64,000 nt of DNA, from contig NZ_CP108032.1 in assembly GCF_036169555.1 (NCBI RefSeq), forward strand, positions 4,154,001 to 4,218,000, read 5' to 3'. Positions 36,024-43,320 of the stretch are shown piece after piece (positions within the stretch are counted from its first letter, which is position 1; every line of letters starts with the position of its first letter). Made by a program: the position numbers and the translations under genes. The DNA comes from Streptomyces sp. NBC_00306. Lineage in GTDB: Bacteria > Actinomycetota > Actinomycetes > Streptomycetales > Streptomycetaceae. The notes under the pieces were generated by a model, which saw nothing but the letters and a program-made list of their open reading frames with translations, searched no databases and had not been told where the DNA came from.

Positions 36024-36713
36024 TCAGCCCGCGACCGGTCCCGGTCCGTAGTCCGCCCTGAATCCACCCAGACCGTCCGCGAGGTGGGCCACCCAGCCGC
36101 TCGGGGAGTACGGCTGAGGCGGGTCGACCTCCATGCCCAGCTCCGCCACCGCGAGCGCGTAGTCGGACTCTTCGAGGCCAAGGGCGAGCAGTTCGTGGAG
36201 CTCGCCCGTGAGGCGGGCAACCAGCTGCGGGTCCGTGGTGGCCGTGTAGTCGCGTACGGCCGCGTCGTGATCCGGGAACTCGTCCGGCATGTCCTGCGAG
36301 AACCATCCGCCGAGGAACTGGCCGAGCTCGGGAAAGCGGGCGTGCCACTCCCAGTGGGTCCGAGGGGTGGACGTCGGTGGGACCTCGCCCTCCTCAATGG
36401 GCCGCTTCAGGAGGTCCGCGATCACGAACAGCCAGTCCTGGATGGCAGATTCGGGCAGCCCGACGTCCGGAACCGGGTAGAACTCGCCGAGGCTGAGGCG
36501 CAGCCGGCCCGGAGGGTTGCGGGCGTATTCGCGAAGCTGTTGTTCGGCCGTGGCAAGGGCCCAGGGGCGGGTGTGCCAGGTGTGGCGGAGGTAAGCCTGG
36601 AGGGCTTCGCTCGGGTTGTCCGGCTCGTCGTCGGCCGACATGCCGGTGTACGCGCTGATCACCTGGTCCAACTCGCCGTAGCGGCGGTCGAATTCGAGCG
36701 GCTTCATGGACAC
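36024..36713 (-). CDS. CdiI-type immunity protein (contact-dependent inhibition immunity family)
   Basis: A 229-aa cytosolic protein. Residues about 118-205 match the CdiI_2-like pattern FPELGQFLGGWFSQDMPDEFPDHDAAVRDY, common among immunity proteins of polymorphic toxins. The N-terminal 110 residues form another helical part (LGEFYPVPDVGLPESAIQDW). GTG 36713 has AGGGG at 9 nt. It lies 12 bp after the orphan RNase A-like module and is the last gene of the minus-strand toxin operon. It is presumably the cognate antidote of that module or of a replaced toxin. Confidence 0.65.
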   Translation of the reverse strand: MSMKPLEFDRRYGELDQVISAYTGMSADDEPDNPSEALQAYLRHTWHTRPWALATAEQQLREYARNPPGRLRLSLGEFYPVPDVGLPESAIQDWLFVIADLLKRPIEEGEVPPTSTPRTHWEWHARFPELGQFLGGWFSQDMPDEFPDHDAAVRDYTATTDPQLVARLTGELHELLALGLEESDYALAVAELGMEVDPPQPYSPSGWVAHLADGLGGFRADYGPGPVAG

Positions 36714-36725
36714 GGCACTGAACCC

Positions 36726-37025
36726 CTACAGGTAGATCGGGACGGTGGTGAGCACGACGAAGCCGTGCGGGCTGTTCGGATCACGCCCCAGGACGACCCG
36801 TGCCGCGCGCACATCGATGGGCTCGCGCCCGGCGAGCATCATCGCTTGGAGCAGGACTCGGCCGACGGGTAGCTCGCGGGAGGGCCAAGCGGCCTCGATG
36901 GTCAGGCGGGCGCGGGTTCCCTGGGCGAGCCAGCGGTGGATCTTCTGTTCGTTGCCGGTCACCACCTGCTGGGTGGCCCACTGGGCGGTTTCTCGGTCGG
37001 GGTAGGTGGCGGATCTGGTCAGCAA
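36726..37025 (-). CDS. Orphan RNase A-like toxin module, N-terminally truncated
   Basis: A 99-aa peptide (M-L-T-R-S-A-T-Y-P-D-R-E-T-A-Q) that matches the second half of the CdiA-CT RNase A-like domain: a YPDRETAQWATQQVV helix, an IHRWLAQGT segment, ARVVLGRD and a final FVVLTTVP. The HVGKT...R segment that carries the catalytic His and Arg in the family is absent, and a TAA lies in frame just upstream. TTG 37025 has GAGAGG at 9 nt, so it may be translated. It is best read as an orphan, probably inactive, remnant of a toxin C-terminus kept next to an immunity gene. Confidence 0.55.
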   Translation of the reverse strand: MLTRSATYPDRETAQWATQQVVTGNEQKIHRWLAQGTRARLTIEAAWPSRELPVGRVLLQAMMLAGREPIDVRAARVVLGRDPNSPHGFVVLTTVPIYL

Positions 37026-37038
37026 GGGTTGTTACCTC

Positions 37039-37659
37039 TCAACGTGGATCGAAGGACCAGATCAGCCCGACTTCCTCGTCGGACACCCAAAGGAGCCCCA
37101 AGTCCCAGGCGTACTGACTGAGTGGTGAGCAGCTCGAGATCTTCTGATAGAAGTCGGGGGCCGCGCCGCCTCCCGAGGTGTTCGTGAAGAACCGAGTCTC
37201 GTCGGGAAAGCGCGTGAGAATCACCCTGGCGTGCTCCTCCATTTCAGCCAGCTGTTCGGGGAAGCGGGGGTCCCGGGAGACATCGAGATCGATGGTGGCC
37301 AGCAGCACGAGGAGTCGCACCACCGCAGAATGCGGAATTTCTCTGAGCAGGCCTCGCCATTTTGCCGAGCCCGCCTCGTCCACGGGCGGGGTGACGAAGG
37401 GGTAGGCCGGGTCGTCCGACCTCTCCTCCTCGCCTTCGTCGGGATCGATGGTCCGCCAGGACCGGGGATCCGTCGTCTCTCCCCGCATGACCGAGGCGAC
37501 ATCGTGCAGCCAGTCCTCCCGCGTACGGGGCCCGACGGCGACAAAGGTGTACCGACGGTCGTACATCTCCACCGCCGACCACCAGGAGTCGGCATCCACT
37601 GGTGTCGGCGGCCCGTTCATCTCGGGCGTCGTTCCGTCGTCCATCCAGACCTCGCTCAT
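37039..37659 (-). CDS. Unknown protein, candidate immunity protein for the RNase A-like toxin
   Basis: A 206-aa acidic cytosolic protein that I do not recognise. It has a Trp/Asp-rich N-terminus (DADSWWSAVEMYDRRYTFVA), a helical centre (AVVRLLVLLATIDLDVSRD) and a C-terminus ending DEEVGLIWSFD. Its ATG overlaps the toxin stop by 4 nt (ATGA). That tight coupling and its acidity are what one expects of the direct antidote of a basic ribonuclease toxin. The immunity role is an inference from position only. Confidence 0.55.
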   Translation of the reverse strand: MSEVWMDDGTTPEMNGPPTPVDADSWWSAVEMYDRRYTFVAVGPRTREDWLHDVASVMRGETTDPRSWRTIDPDEGEEERSDDPAYPFVTPPVDEAGSAKWRGLLREIPHSAVVRLLVLLATIDLDVSRDPRFPEQLAEMEEHARVILTRFPDETRFFTNTSGGGAAPDFYQKISSCSPLSQYAWDLGLLWVSDEEVGLIWSFDPR

Positions 37660-39404
37660 ACGGGCATCGAGGTGAACACGAAGTAGGGCGGGTCGAGACT
37701 CGGATCGCGCATGAGTCGCAGGGAAACGCCCTTCATGTCATGCACCTCCGAAAGCTTGCTGCCGTCATAGGTGACACCCTTGCCGGTGACGGCGTCGCCG
37801 ACGAGAGGGCCTTGCACCGGAACGGAGTCGCTCCTGACGATGAGTGATGCGTCCGGCGGGTCCCCTGCCAGCCACCGATCGATGTCGTCGGTGTTGTCAC
37901 GCAGGCAATACTGCGTGAACCGTTGTGCTGCCTCGACATCGGCGTAGGTCGATGCCCCAGGAATCCTCGGCTCACCATTCCCCTTCCTCTCATCTCTCAT
38001 CCGCTGCAGCAACTGCTCGTCAGTCTTCCCCACATGCTTGTCAAGGGTATGACCATTTCCCACCCCTTCCGCGGCGGCAAGGTCGACCGAGTACATGTAG
38101 GGGAACTGGCTCTCCGGCAGCTGCCAGCTGTGCTCCTTCTTGAACTCATTGAGGGAGCGCGCACCGAACCCCTGCGCCCGAGCCCGTTCCGCCTGGAACG
38201 TGGGCACGCTCAGGAGCGCCTCGTCGAGCTCGAACTCGAGCATGGCCAGCTTGCCCGCAGCATCGCCGAACGCCTCGTGATAGGCCCCTACCGCCGCGTC
38301 CATGGCCGCCTTGTCCATGTGGGACCGGAAGGTCAGGACGACCTCCGCGACCACGAGCCCGGCCGCGAGCCTGGTGAGTTTAGAGAGATCGAGATCCGAG
38401 GTGAGGCTGTTCACCGTCTTGTCCGTGGCCTCCTTGGCCAGGCGCGTGGTGGTTTCCGTGGTCTTCTGGCCCACGTCGGCCAGGTCGTCGAACAGCTTCT
38501 GAATCACGTTCGCGCTCTTGTCGAGGACCTCGATGATGGGGCGCCTGGTGGCAGGGTCCAGTTTCCCGTTGCTCTTCCAATTCCGGGTGCCCTTCTTGGC
38601 AGTCACCTCGGCCCGTTGGTCACGGGCCTTCCCCCACGCCGTGGTTCCCCAGATCGTCTGGCAGAAAGCCCTCATCGCGGCCTGCCATTCACCGTTGCCC
38701 GTGGGGTCGGTGATGTAGGAAATGGCGTCCGTGAAGTCGTCCGCCGCCTTCTTCACGTCCTTGGAGGCATTCCTCCAGGCCCCGGCGATGTCGCGGAACT
38801 CTTCTTCCTTGACGCCCGGCGTGATCTCGTGGACGCGGCCGAGTCTCAGCCCTTCATCGACCACGGGTTTCATGATGAACATGAGGAAGTCCGGGACCTC
38901 TCCGAGGATTCCGGAAATCGCCCACGAGTCGTGGTACTCGCCCTCCCCGCGCCACGTCAGGTCGTTCGGCGGACCGTACGTGGGCACGGTTGCGATCACC
39001 GCTGGAGGCTGCTTCTCCTCCGGTGGCTCTCCCTTGCCCTTGTTCGCCGCCCAGTCCGCCTGCGCATAGTTGTTCGCGGTCTGAGTGAAGCCCACCGCGA
39101 CACCACCCACCGACACCACGCTCTTCGCCCAGAGCTGCAGGAACTTCCCGGCGACGATGCCGTACCGGTCGGCGAAGGAGTCCGCGCCCCAGCCCGTTCC
39201 CGCGGACTGGCTGTATTTGTCCAGCGTGTCCGTCAGCGCCTTCGCCTTTTTGTCGTAGGCGAACTGACCGTCGCGTACGACGAGCGAGGTGAAGTAGAGG
39301 TGCTGAGGCTTCACATCGAAGCGGCCCACACCTTGGTTGGGTGGCGCGGTCTTGGCCTGGTCCCGTTCCCGCTGCCGCTGCTTGTCGGAAGGCAGGTCAG
39401 CCAT
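37656..39404 (-). CDS. Polymorphic toxin with RNase A-like C-terminal domain, likely type VII-exported
   Basis: A 582-aa protein. Residues about 1-25 are charged. About 45-115 is a WXG-like helical region (LDKYSQSAGTGWGADSF). The middle, about 120-440, is long and helical. The C-terminal domain, about 445-582, matches CdiA-CT RNase A-like toxins: His457 in KHVGKTDEQLLQR, Arg468 eleven residues later, ASTYADVEAAQRF, DRWLAG and a terminal FVFT with Thr578. The His-Arg spacing equals that reported for the Yersinia CDI RNase A toxin. The position of that enzyme's Tyr is Met580 here. The start overlaps the WXG100 stop (TGATG) and the stop overlaps the next gene. Codon use is less GC-biased than in flanking genes. 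Confidence 0.7.
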   Translation of the reverse strand: MADLPSDKQRQRERDQAKTAPPNQGVGRFDVKPQHLYFTSLVVRDGQFAYDKKAKALTDTLDKYSQSAGTGWGADSFADRYGIVAGKFLQLWAKSVVSVGGVAVGFTQTANNYAQADWAANKGKGEPPEEKQPPAVIATVPTYGPPNDLTWRGEGEYHDSWAISGILGEVPDFLMFIMKPVVDEGLRLGRVHEITPGVKEEEFRDIAGAWRNASKDVKKAADDFTDAISYITDPTGNGEWQAAMRAFCQTIWGTTAWGKARDQRAEVTAKKGTRNWKSNGKLDPATRRPIIEVLDKSANVIQKLFDDLADVGQKTTETTTRLAKEATDKTVNSLTSDLDLSKLTRLAAGLVVAEVVLTFRSHMDKAAMDAAVGAYHEAFGDAAGKLAMLEFELDEALLSVPTFQAERARAQGFGARSLNEFKKEHSWQLPESQFPYMYSVDLAAAEGVGNGHTLDKHVGKTDEQLLQRMRDERKGNGEPRIPGASTYADVEAAQRFTQYCLRDNTDDIDRWLAGDPPDASLIVRSDSVPVQGPLVGDAVTGKGVTYDGSKLSEVHDMKGVSLRLMRDPSLDPPYFVFTSMPV

Positions 39405-39706
39405 CAGGCCGCACCCCAGCCCCGCAGTACCGCCCTGTGTGCCGCCGCGTAGTTGATCTCCCCGTTGACCACGACGTCGTGAAGCCACGCCTGGGCCGCC
39501 TGGAGGTCCGCCGCGGACCGGTCCCACTCGTCCAGCTTGTCGATGAACACCTCGCGGGCCTCGCCCTCCCAGGTCAGGACCACCTTCTCGGCGCGCCGGT
39601 AGAGCAGGTCCAACTGCTCGTTGAGGCGCTTGAGAATGTCCTCGAGATCTCCGGAAAGGTCCTGCAGCGTTGCGAAGTCGACGGTTATGTGGTCGTCGTC
39701 CACCAT
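39404..39706 (-). CDS. WXG100 family protein
   Basis: A 100-aa all-helical protein with the W-E-G turn in VVLTWEGEAREVF at about residue 49, flanked by two amphipathic helices, as in ESAT-6-like proteins. Such proteins dimerise and target partner effectors to the type VII secretion machine. It has a GGGGGAAG ribosome site and overlaps the toxin gene by one base, so it is probably the toxin's secretion partner. Confidence 0.8.
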   Translation of the reverse strand: MVDDDHITVDFATLQDLSGDLEDILKRLNEQLDLLYRRAEKVVLTWEGEAREVFIDKLDEWDRSAADLQAAQAWLHDVVVNGEINYAAAHRAVLRGWGAA

Positions 39707-39746
39707 GCTTCCCCCGTTCAGATTTGGTCAGTTGGTGTAGGCGCCC

Positions 39747-40151
39747 TCAGAGGTCGGAGAGGGTGCTGCGTGTCTCGGCGGGTACGTCGGTGTTCGGTGT
39801 CGACAAGGCGTCCGCCTCGCGCTTCACATCCGTCGTGACCTGGATCTTTCGTAGCTGCGCCATGATGTCCACGTCCTGTGCCGAGAACCCGTCCCGGCTC
39901 AATCGCACGGCCTGTTCAATAGCCTCGATGATCATGCGGATGCGTACGGCGTCCTCCGCCGCGCCCCGGTGGAGGTCTCGGTAGGCCCGGGCGGCCGGCC
40001 CCTGCCACCCCGCCTCGATCCGGTCGACGATCGCGTCCATGCGCCTGACCTGTTTGTCCAGGTAGCCCTGCATACCGTCGAGGTCATTGGCGAGGTCCGT
40101 CAGCCGTTCGGCCTGCGCCCGGAGTCGGGGCTGTCCGCCACCGCCGCTCAT
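39747..40151 (-). CDS. Second WXG100-like protein
   Basis: A 134-aa protein: helix, W-Q-G turn (IEAGWQGPAARAYRDLHRGA), helix, then a 45-residue charged tail. The layout follows WXG100 proteins with a C-terminal extension. ATG 40151 is preceded by GGGGGAAG, as in the other WXG100 gene. It is the first gene of the minus-strand toxin operon. It may form the heterodimer partner of the 100-aa protein or recognise the toxin. No EccC/EccD-type secretion gene is in the window. The 243-bp gap upstream presumably holds the operon promoter. Confidence 0.7.
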   Translation of the reverse strand: MSGGGGQPRLRAQAERLTDLANDLDGMQGYLDKQVRRMDAIVDRIEAGWQGPAARAYRDLHRGAAEDAVRIRMIIEAIEQAVRLSRDGFSAQDVDIMAQLRKIQVTTDVKREADALSTPNTDVPAETRSTLSDL

Positions 40152-40394
40152 TGCTTCCCCCAGTCCGTGTCTGTCGTCAACACTGCTGCTGTGCTGGCTA
40201 CTTGACGCACACACGTCACCCTAACAACGTCACTTCAGCCCTTGGCAACAGCAAATCCGCTAGGGACGGCACACTCAACACGGTCGGGACCCCAGACCGG
40301 AACAACCGTCGACGAGGACTCGTGCGCCTGCCCTCATAAACCCTGCCCACCCGCAGCCAACGCGTAGCTGTGACCAGCACGTTCACAACAGGCT

Positions 40395-41177
40395 CTAGGC
40401 GTCGGCCGGTCTTCCGGGGGCGTACGGGCGCAGGGCGTCGATGAGTCGCTCCAGGCCGAACGTGAACTCGGCGTCGTGGTCGATGACCGCGAGCTTCGGC
40501 GCGAGCCTCGCCACCGCGGCGAATCCCGAGCCGGCGAGCAGCTCCTCGCGCTCCCGTACCGCCGACTCGTCCTCGCCCTGGAACGCCGGTGAGTGGAACT
40601 CCCGCATCAGCGAGCCGACCTGGAAGGCGACGAGCAGCCGCAGCGCGTGCACGGCGTTCGCCTCCTCGAAGCCGTGCTCCAGCAGCACCTTGAGCGAGCA
40701 GTCGATGGTGGGCAGCACACCGGGTGAGTTCAGCTGGCGGGTGAGGACCAGTTCACCGGCGCGCGGGTGCCGCAGGGAGGCGCGCCGGAAGGCGTGGGCG
40801 ACCGAGCGGATGCCGTCCTCCCAGCTGTCGCGCGAGTGCCGGGTGATGTGCATGTCCGTGGTGATGTACTCGGTGACGCCGTCCAGCACGTCGGCCTTGC
40901 CCCCGACGTGGTTGTAGAGGGACATCGCCTGGACGCCGAGCGCGGCGGCGATACGGCGCATCGACAGCGCCTCAACGCCCTCGTCGTCGATGATCCGCAG
41001 AGCGGACTCGATGATCCGCTCACGGGACAGCGGCTCGCGAGCGGCAGCACGGGCGGTGGCTTGAGCGGTGTCGTGCGAGGTGGCGGGCGCCGTGCGGGGC
41101 GAGGCCGGGGGCACGGTGGCAGGGGAGGCCGACGCCTCGCCCTCGCGCAGCTGTTGACCTGACGCTTCGGCACACAT
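40395..41177 (-). CDS. TetR-family transcriptional regulator
   Basis: A 260-aa repressor. The N-terminal 45 residues are low-complexity Ala/Pro/Thr. The HTH lies at about 50-95 (RIIESALRIIDDEGVEALSMRRIAAALG, MSLYNHVGGK). A TetR_C ligand domain follows. ATG 41177 has GGGGAG at 7 nt; ATG 41204 has no proper spacing. It is divergent from the MBL hydrolase gene and the intergenic region carries a perfect operator-like palindrome, so it probably represses both genes. Confidence 0.88.
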   Translation of the reverse strand: MCAEASGQQLREGEASASPATVPPASPRTAPATSHDTAQATARAAAREPLSRERIIESALRIIDDEGVEALSMRRIAAALGVQAMSLYNHVGGKADVLDGVTEYITTDMHITRHSRDSWEDGIRSVAHAFRRASLRHPRAGELVLTRQLNSPGVLPTIDCSLKVLLEHGFEEANAVHALRLLVAFQVGSLMREFHSPAFQGEDESAVREREELLAGSGFAAVARLAPKLAVIDHDAEFTFGLERLIDALRPYAPGRPADA

Positions 41178-41213
41178 CCGGCCGCTCCCCGGTTTCGCCC
41201 ACATCCTTGACGG

Positions 41214-41258
41214 TTTACAGCGTAGGTGCTTCTCTCGGTGCCGACTTACGGTGTAAGT
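41214..41258. promoter_or_regulatory. TetR operators in the TetR/MBL divergon
   Basis: ACTTAC-GGT-GTAAGT at 41244-41258 is a perfect inverted repeat with a 3-bp centre. A related, imperfect site, TTTACAGCGTAGGT, lies at 41214-41227. Both fall between the divergent starts and fit the half-site TTAC/GTAA of many TetR proteins. Confidence 0.65.
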
Positions 41259-41354
41259 GTCGGTGCCAGTATTCCTGCGGCCTCGGGTTCGCGGAAGCAG
41301 CGCGCCGTCTTCTTTTCGCCTCGCTCTGTACTCCCCGCGTCGCCGGAGGCACGC

Positions 41355-42164
41355 ATGTCCTGGCCCACCGTCCACCACCTCGACTGCGCCCCGATGCACC
41401 CCCTCGGCGGCTCCCCGCTGGTCGCCCACTGCCTGCTCGTGGTCACCGGCAGCGGACTGCTTCTGGTCGACACCGGCTTCGGCACCGGTGACATCGCCAA
41501 CCCGCGCCGGCTCGGCGCGGTCTTCCGGAAGACCGCCCGCCCCCGTCTCGAACCGGCCTTCACCGCGTTCCACCAGATCCGTGAGCTCGGGTACGACCCG
41601 CGCGACGTCCAGGACATCGTGCTCACGCATCTCGACCTCGACCACGCGGGCGGCCTCGCGGACTTCCCCGACGCGCGGGTGCATGTGATGGCCGACGAGT
41701 ACCGGGCCGCGATGCGGCGCGACTCCCGTCTGGACACGGCCCGTTACGTCACCGCGCAGTGGGGCCACGGGCCGCGCTGGATCATCCACGACACCGCCGA
41801 CTCCACCTGGCACGGATTCGCCGCGAGCCCGGTGGTGCGCTCGCCCGACGTCCTGATGATCCCGATGCCCGGTCACAGCCGGGGGCACTGCGCGGTGGCG
41901 GTGCAGCAGCCGGAGAGGTGGCTGCTGCACGCCGGCGACGCGTACTTCTTCCACGGCGAGATGGACCTCCGCCGGCCGCGCTGCCCGCGCTCCCTGGCGC
42001 TCCACCAGCGTCTGATGGCCGACAACCACGACCAGCGCATGACGCAGCTGGACCGGCTGCGCGCGCTGCGGAGGGTGGACCCGCGGGTGATCAAGATCTT
42101 CTCCTCGCACGACGCGTACGAGTTCTCCCAGCTCACCTCAGAAAGGGTGCGTCCCTTGCGGTGA
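41355..42164 (+). CDS. MBL-fold metallo-hydrolase (AHL-lactonase-like)
   Basis: A 269-aa hydrolase of the metallo-beta-lactamase fold with the H-x-D-x-D-H motif THLDLDHAGGL, GHSRGHCAV, LHAGDAYF and a final His in SSHDAY. These are the metal ligands of the lactonase-type branch that includes AHL and gamma-butyrolactone hydrolases. ATG 41355 has GGAGG at 5-6 nt. Regulation by the divergent TetR protein suggests that its substrate or product is a signal or xenobiotic lactone, but this is inference. Its 3' end overlaps the convergent ATP-grasp gene by 32 nt. Confidence 0.82.
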   Translation: MSWPTVHHLDCAPMHPLGGSPLVAHCLLVVTGSGLLLVDTGFGTGDIANPRRLGAVFRKTARPRLEPAFTAFHQIRELGYDPRDVQDIVLTHLDLDHAGGLADFPDARVHVMADEYRAAMRRDSRLDTARYVTAQWGHGPRWIIHDTADSTWHGFAASPVVRSPDVLMIPMPGHSRGHCAVAVQQPERWLLHAGDAYFFHGEMDLRRPRCPRSLALHQRLMADNHDQRMTQLDRLRALRRVDPRVIKIFSSHDAYEFSQLTSERVRPLR

Positions 42165-42873
42165 CGAGCCGACGCGGGCCGGACGACCGCAGGACGACGT
42201 CCAGGACGCGGTCGGTCTCGGCGGCATAGCTCTGGGCGAACCAGGCCATGTTGGCCTCGACGACGGCCCACCGGCCTCCGACCAGCTGCCCCACGTCGAG
42301 GACGACGGCGCTCGGGAGGGTGGGGGCACAGGCTTCCAGCACCTCCTGGCCGAAGCGTTCGGCGTCCGGGGTGAGCGGGGCGGGGTCGAGGCGGCCGAAG
42401 ACGGTGTAGCGGCTGCCGGTGAGGACCTGGCCGTCGAGGACGAAGAGCCGGTACTCGGCGGCGAACTCGACGACATCGCTGACGAGTACGGGTGTCTGCG
42501 GCCCGATGCGCTCCCCGCTGAGCGGGAGGTCGCGCCCGGTGGCGTACACCGCGGCGGGCACGGACTTGTCGGACGGCGGCTTGACGAAGAGGGGTCCGTC
42601 CAGCTCGCGGGCGCGGTCGAGGGTGGTCAACTCGATGCGGCGTTGGGTGAGTTCGGGTGCGAGGGTGGTGAGCCAGTCGTCGGCCGGTTCGAGAAGCCCG
42701 ACGCGGAAGGGGCGGACGATCCGGTCGGCGGCGAGGGGGCCGCCGTACCAGTGGACGTCGCGCTCTTCGTGCCCCTGGGCGGAGGCGACGACCTCGATGC
42801 CGCGGTGGCGGGCGGCGTGGGTGAGGAGGGTGGCGGTGCTGGTGAGGGGGTGGGGGGCGAGGAGGAGGGGCAT
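42133..42873 (-). CDS. ATP-grasp domain-containing protein
   Basis: A 246-aa protein resembling the DUF4343/R2K ATP-grasp clade. It has an N-terminal domain (LLLAPHPLTSTATLLTHAA), a Lys in GPLFVKPPSDKS, EYRLFVLDGQ, and a C-terminal metal-binding part WAVVEANMAWFAQSYA. It would ligate a carboxylate to an amine or thiol using ATP; the substrate is unknown and no peptide precursor is adjacent. ATG 42873 has no clear ribosome site, so the start is tentative. A G-rich tract lies immediately upstream. Confidence 0.7.
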   Translation of the reverse strand: MPLLLAPHPLTSTATLLTHAARHRGIEVVASAQGHEERDVHWYGGPLAADRIVRPFRVGLLEPADDWLTTLAPELTQRRIELTTLDRARELDGPLFVKPPSDKSVPAAVYATGRDLPLSGERIGPQTPVLVSDVVEFAAEYRLFVLDGQVLTGSRYTVFGRLDPAPLTPDAERFGQEVLEACAPTLPSAVVLDVGQLVGGRWAVVEANMAWFAQSYAAETDRVLDVVLRSSGPRRLVTARDAPFLR

Positions 42874-43320
42874 GGGGGGACGGTAGCGGGGGGTGGGTTG
42901 GCTTGTGCGGGCCGGGTGTTGGGGGGCGGGTCCCTGGGGCTCGGGTGCTTGTGCGGTGCGGGTCCCTGGGGCGGGGCGGGCCGGGTGCTTGGGCCTTGGC
43001 GTCGTTGTGCGGCGTCGGGTTTCCTGGGGCGGGGCCAAGCGCTTGGGGCGCGGGCCCTTGTGCGGCGGCGGGTCCGGGGGCCCTGCGGGCTCGACTCCTC
43101 GGGGTCGGCGGCGTACAGCTGCGATGCATTGCGTACCCGGGAGTTGCCGCCGATCCCCTGCGGGGACGACCCTGCACGCCCCCTCCCGAGCGGTCGAGGA
43201 CGCGACCCGTTGCGGTGCGGGCACACGCGAACCCGAGCCCGTTCGGGCGGCGGATGGGATGCGGTGCGAAGCCGCCGCAGGTGAGGGAGTGCGGGGCGCA
43301 GCCCGACAGCCCCGGCGCGG
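42874..43320. other. 447-bp gene-free stretch with G-rich imperfect repeats
   Basis: The left half (about 42880-43085) has G-rich plus-strand runs in loosely repeated form, with CTTGTGCGG and GGGTCCCTGGGGC/GGGTTTCCTGGGGC recurring roughly every 50-60 bp. Many GGG and GGGG tracts could form G-quadruplexes. The right half (43086-43320) is ordinary GC-rich sequence without a supported gene. Open frames here are repeat artefacts. Confidence 0.55.

Noticed and set aside
41355-42164. Definite quorum-quenching lactonase
   Set aside because: Metal motif fits but the fold has many activities; kept as AHL-lactonase-like only.
42133-42873. ATP-grasp ligase of a graspetide-type RiPP cluster
   Set aside because: No precursor peptide with Thr/Ser/Lys-Asp/Glu core motifs lies next to it, and the sequence resembles the general DUF4343 clade rather than graspetide ligases.
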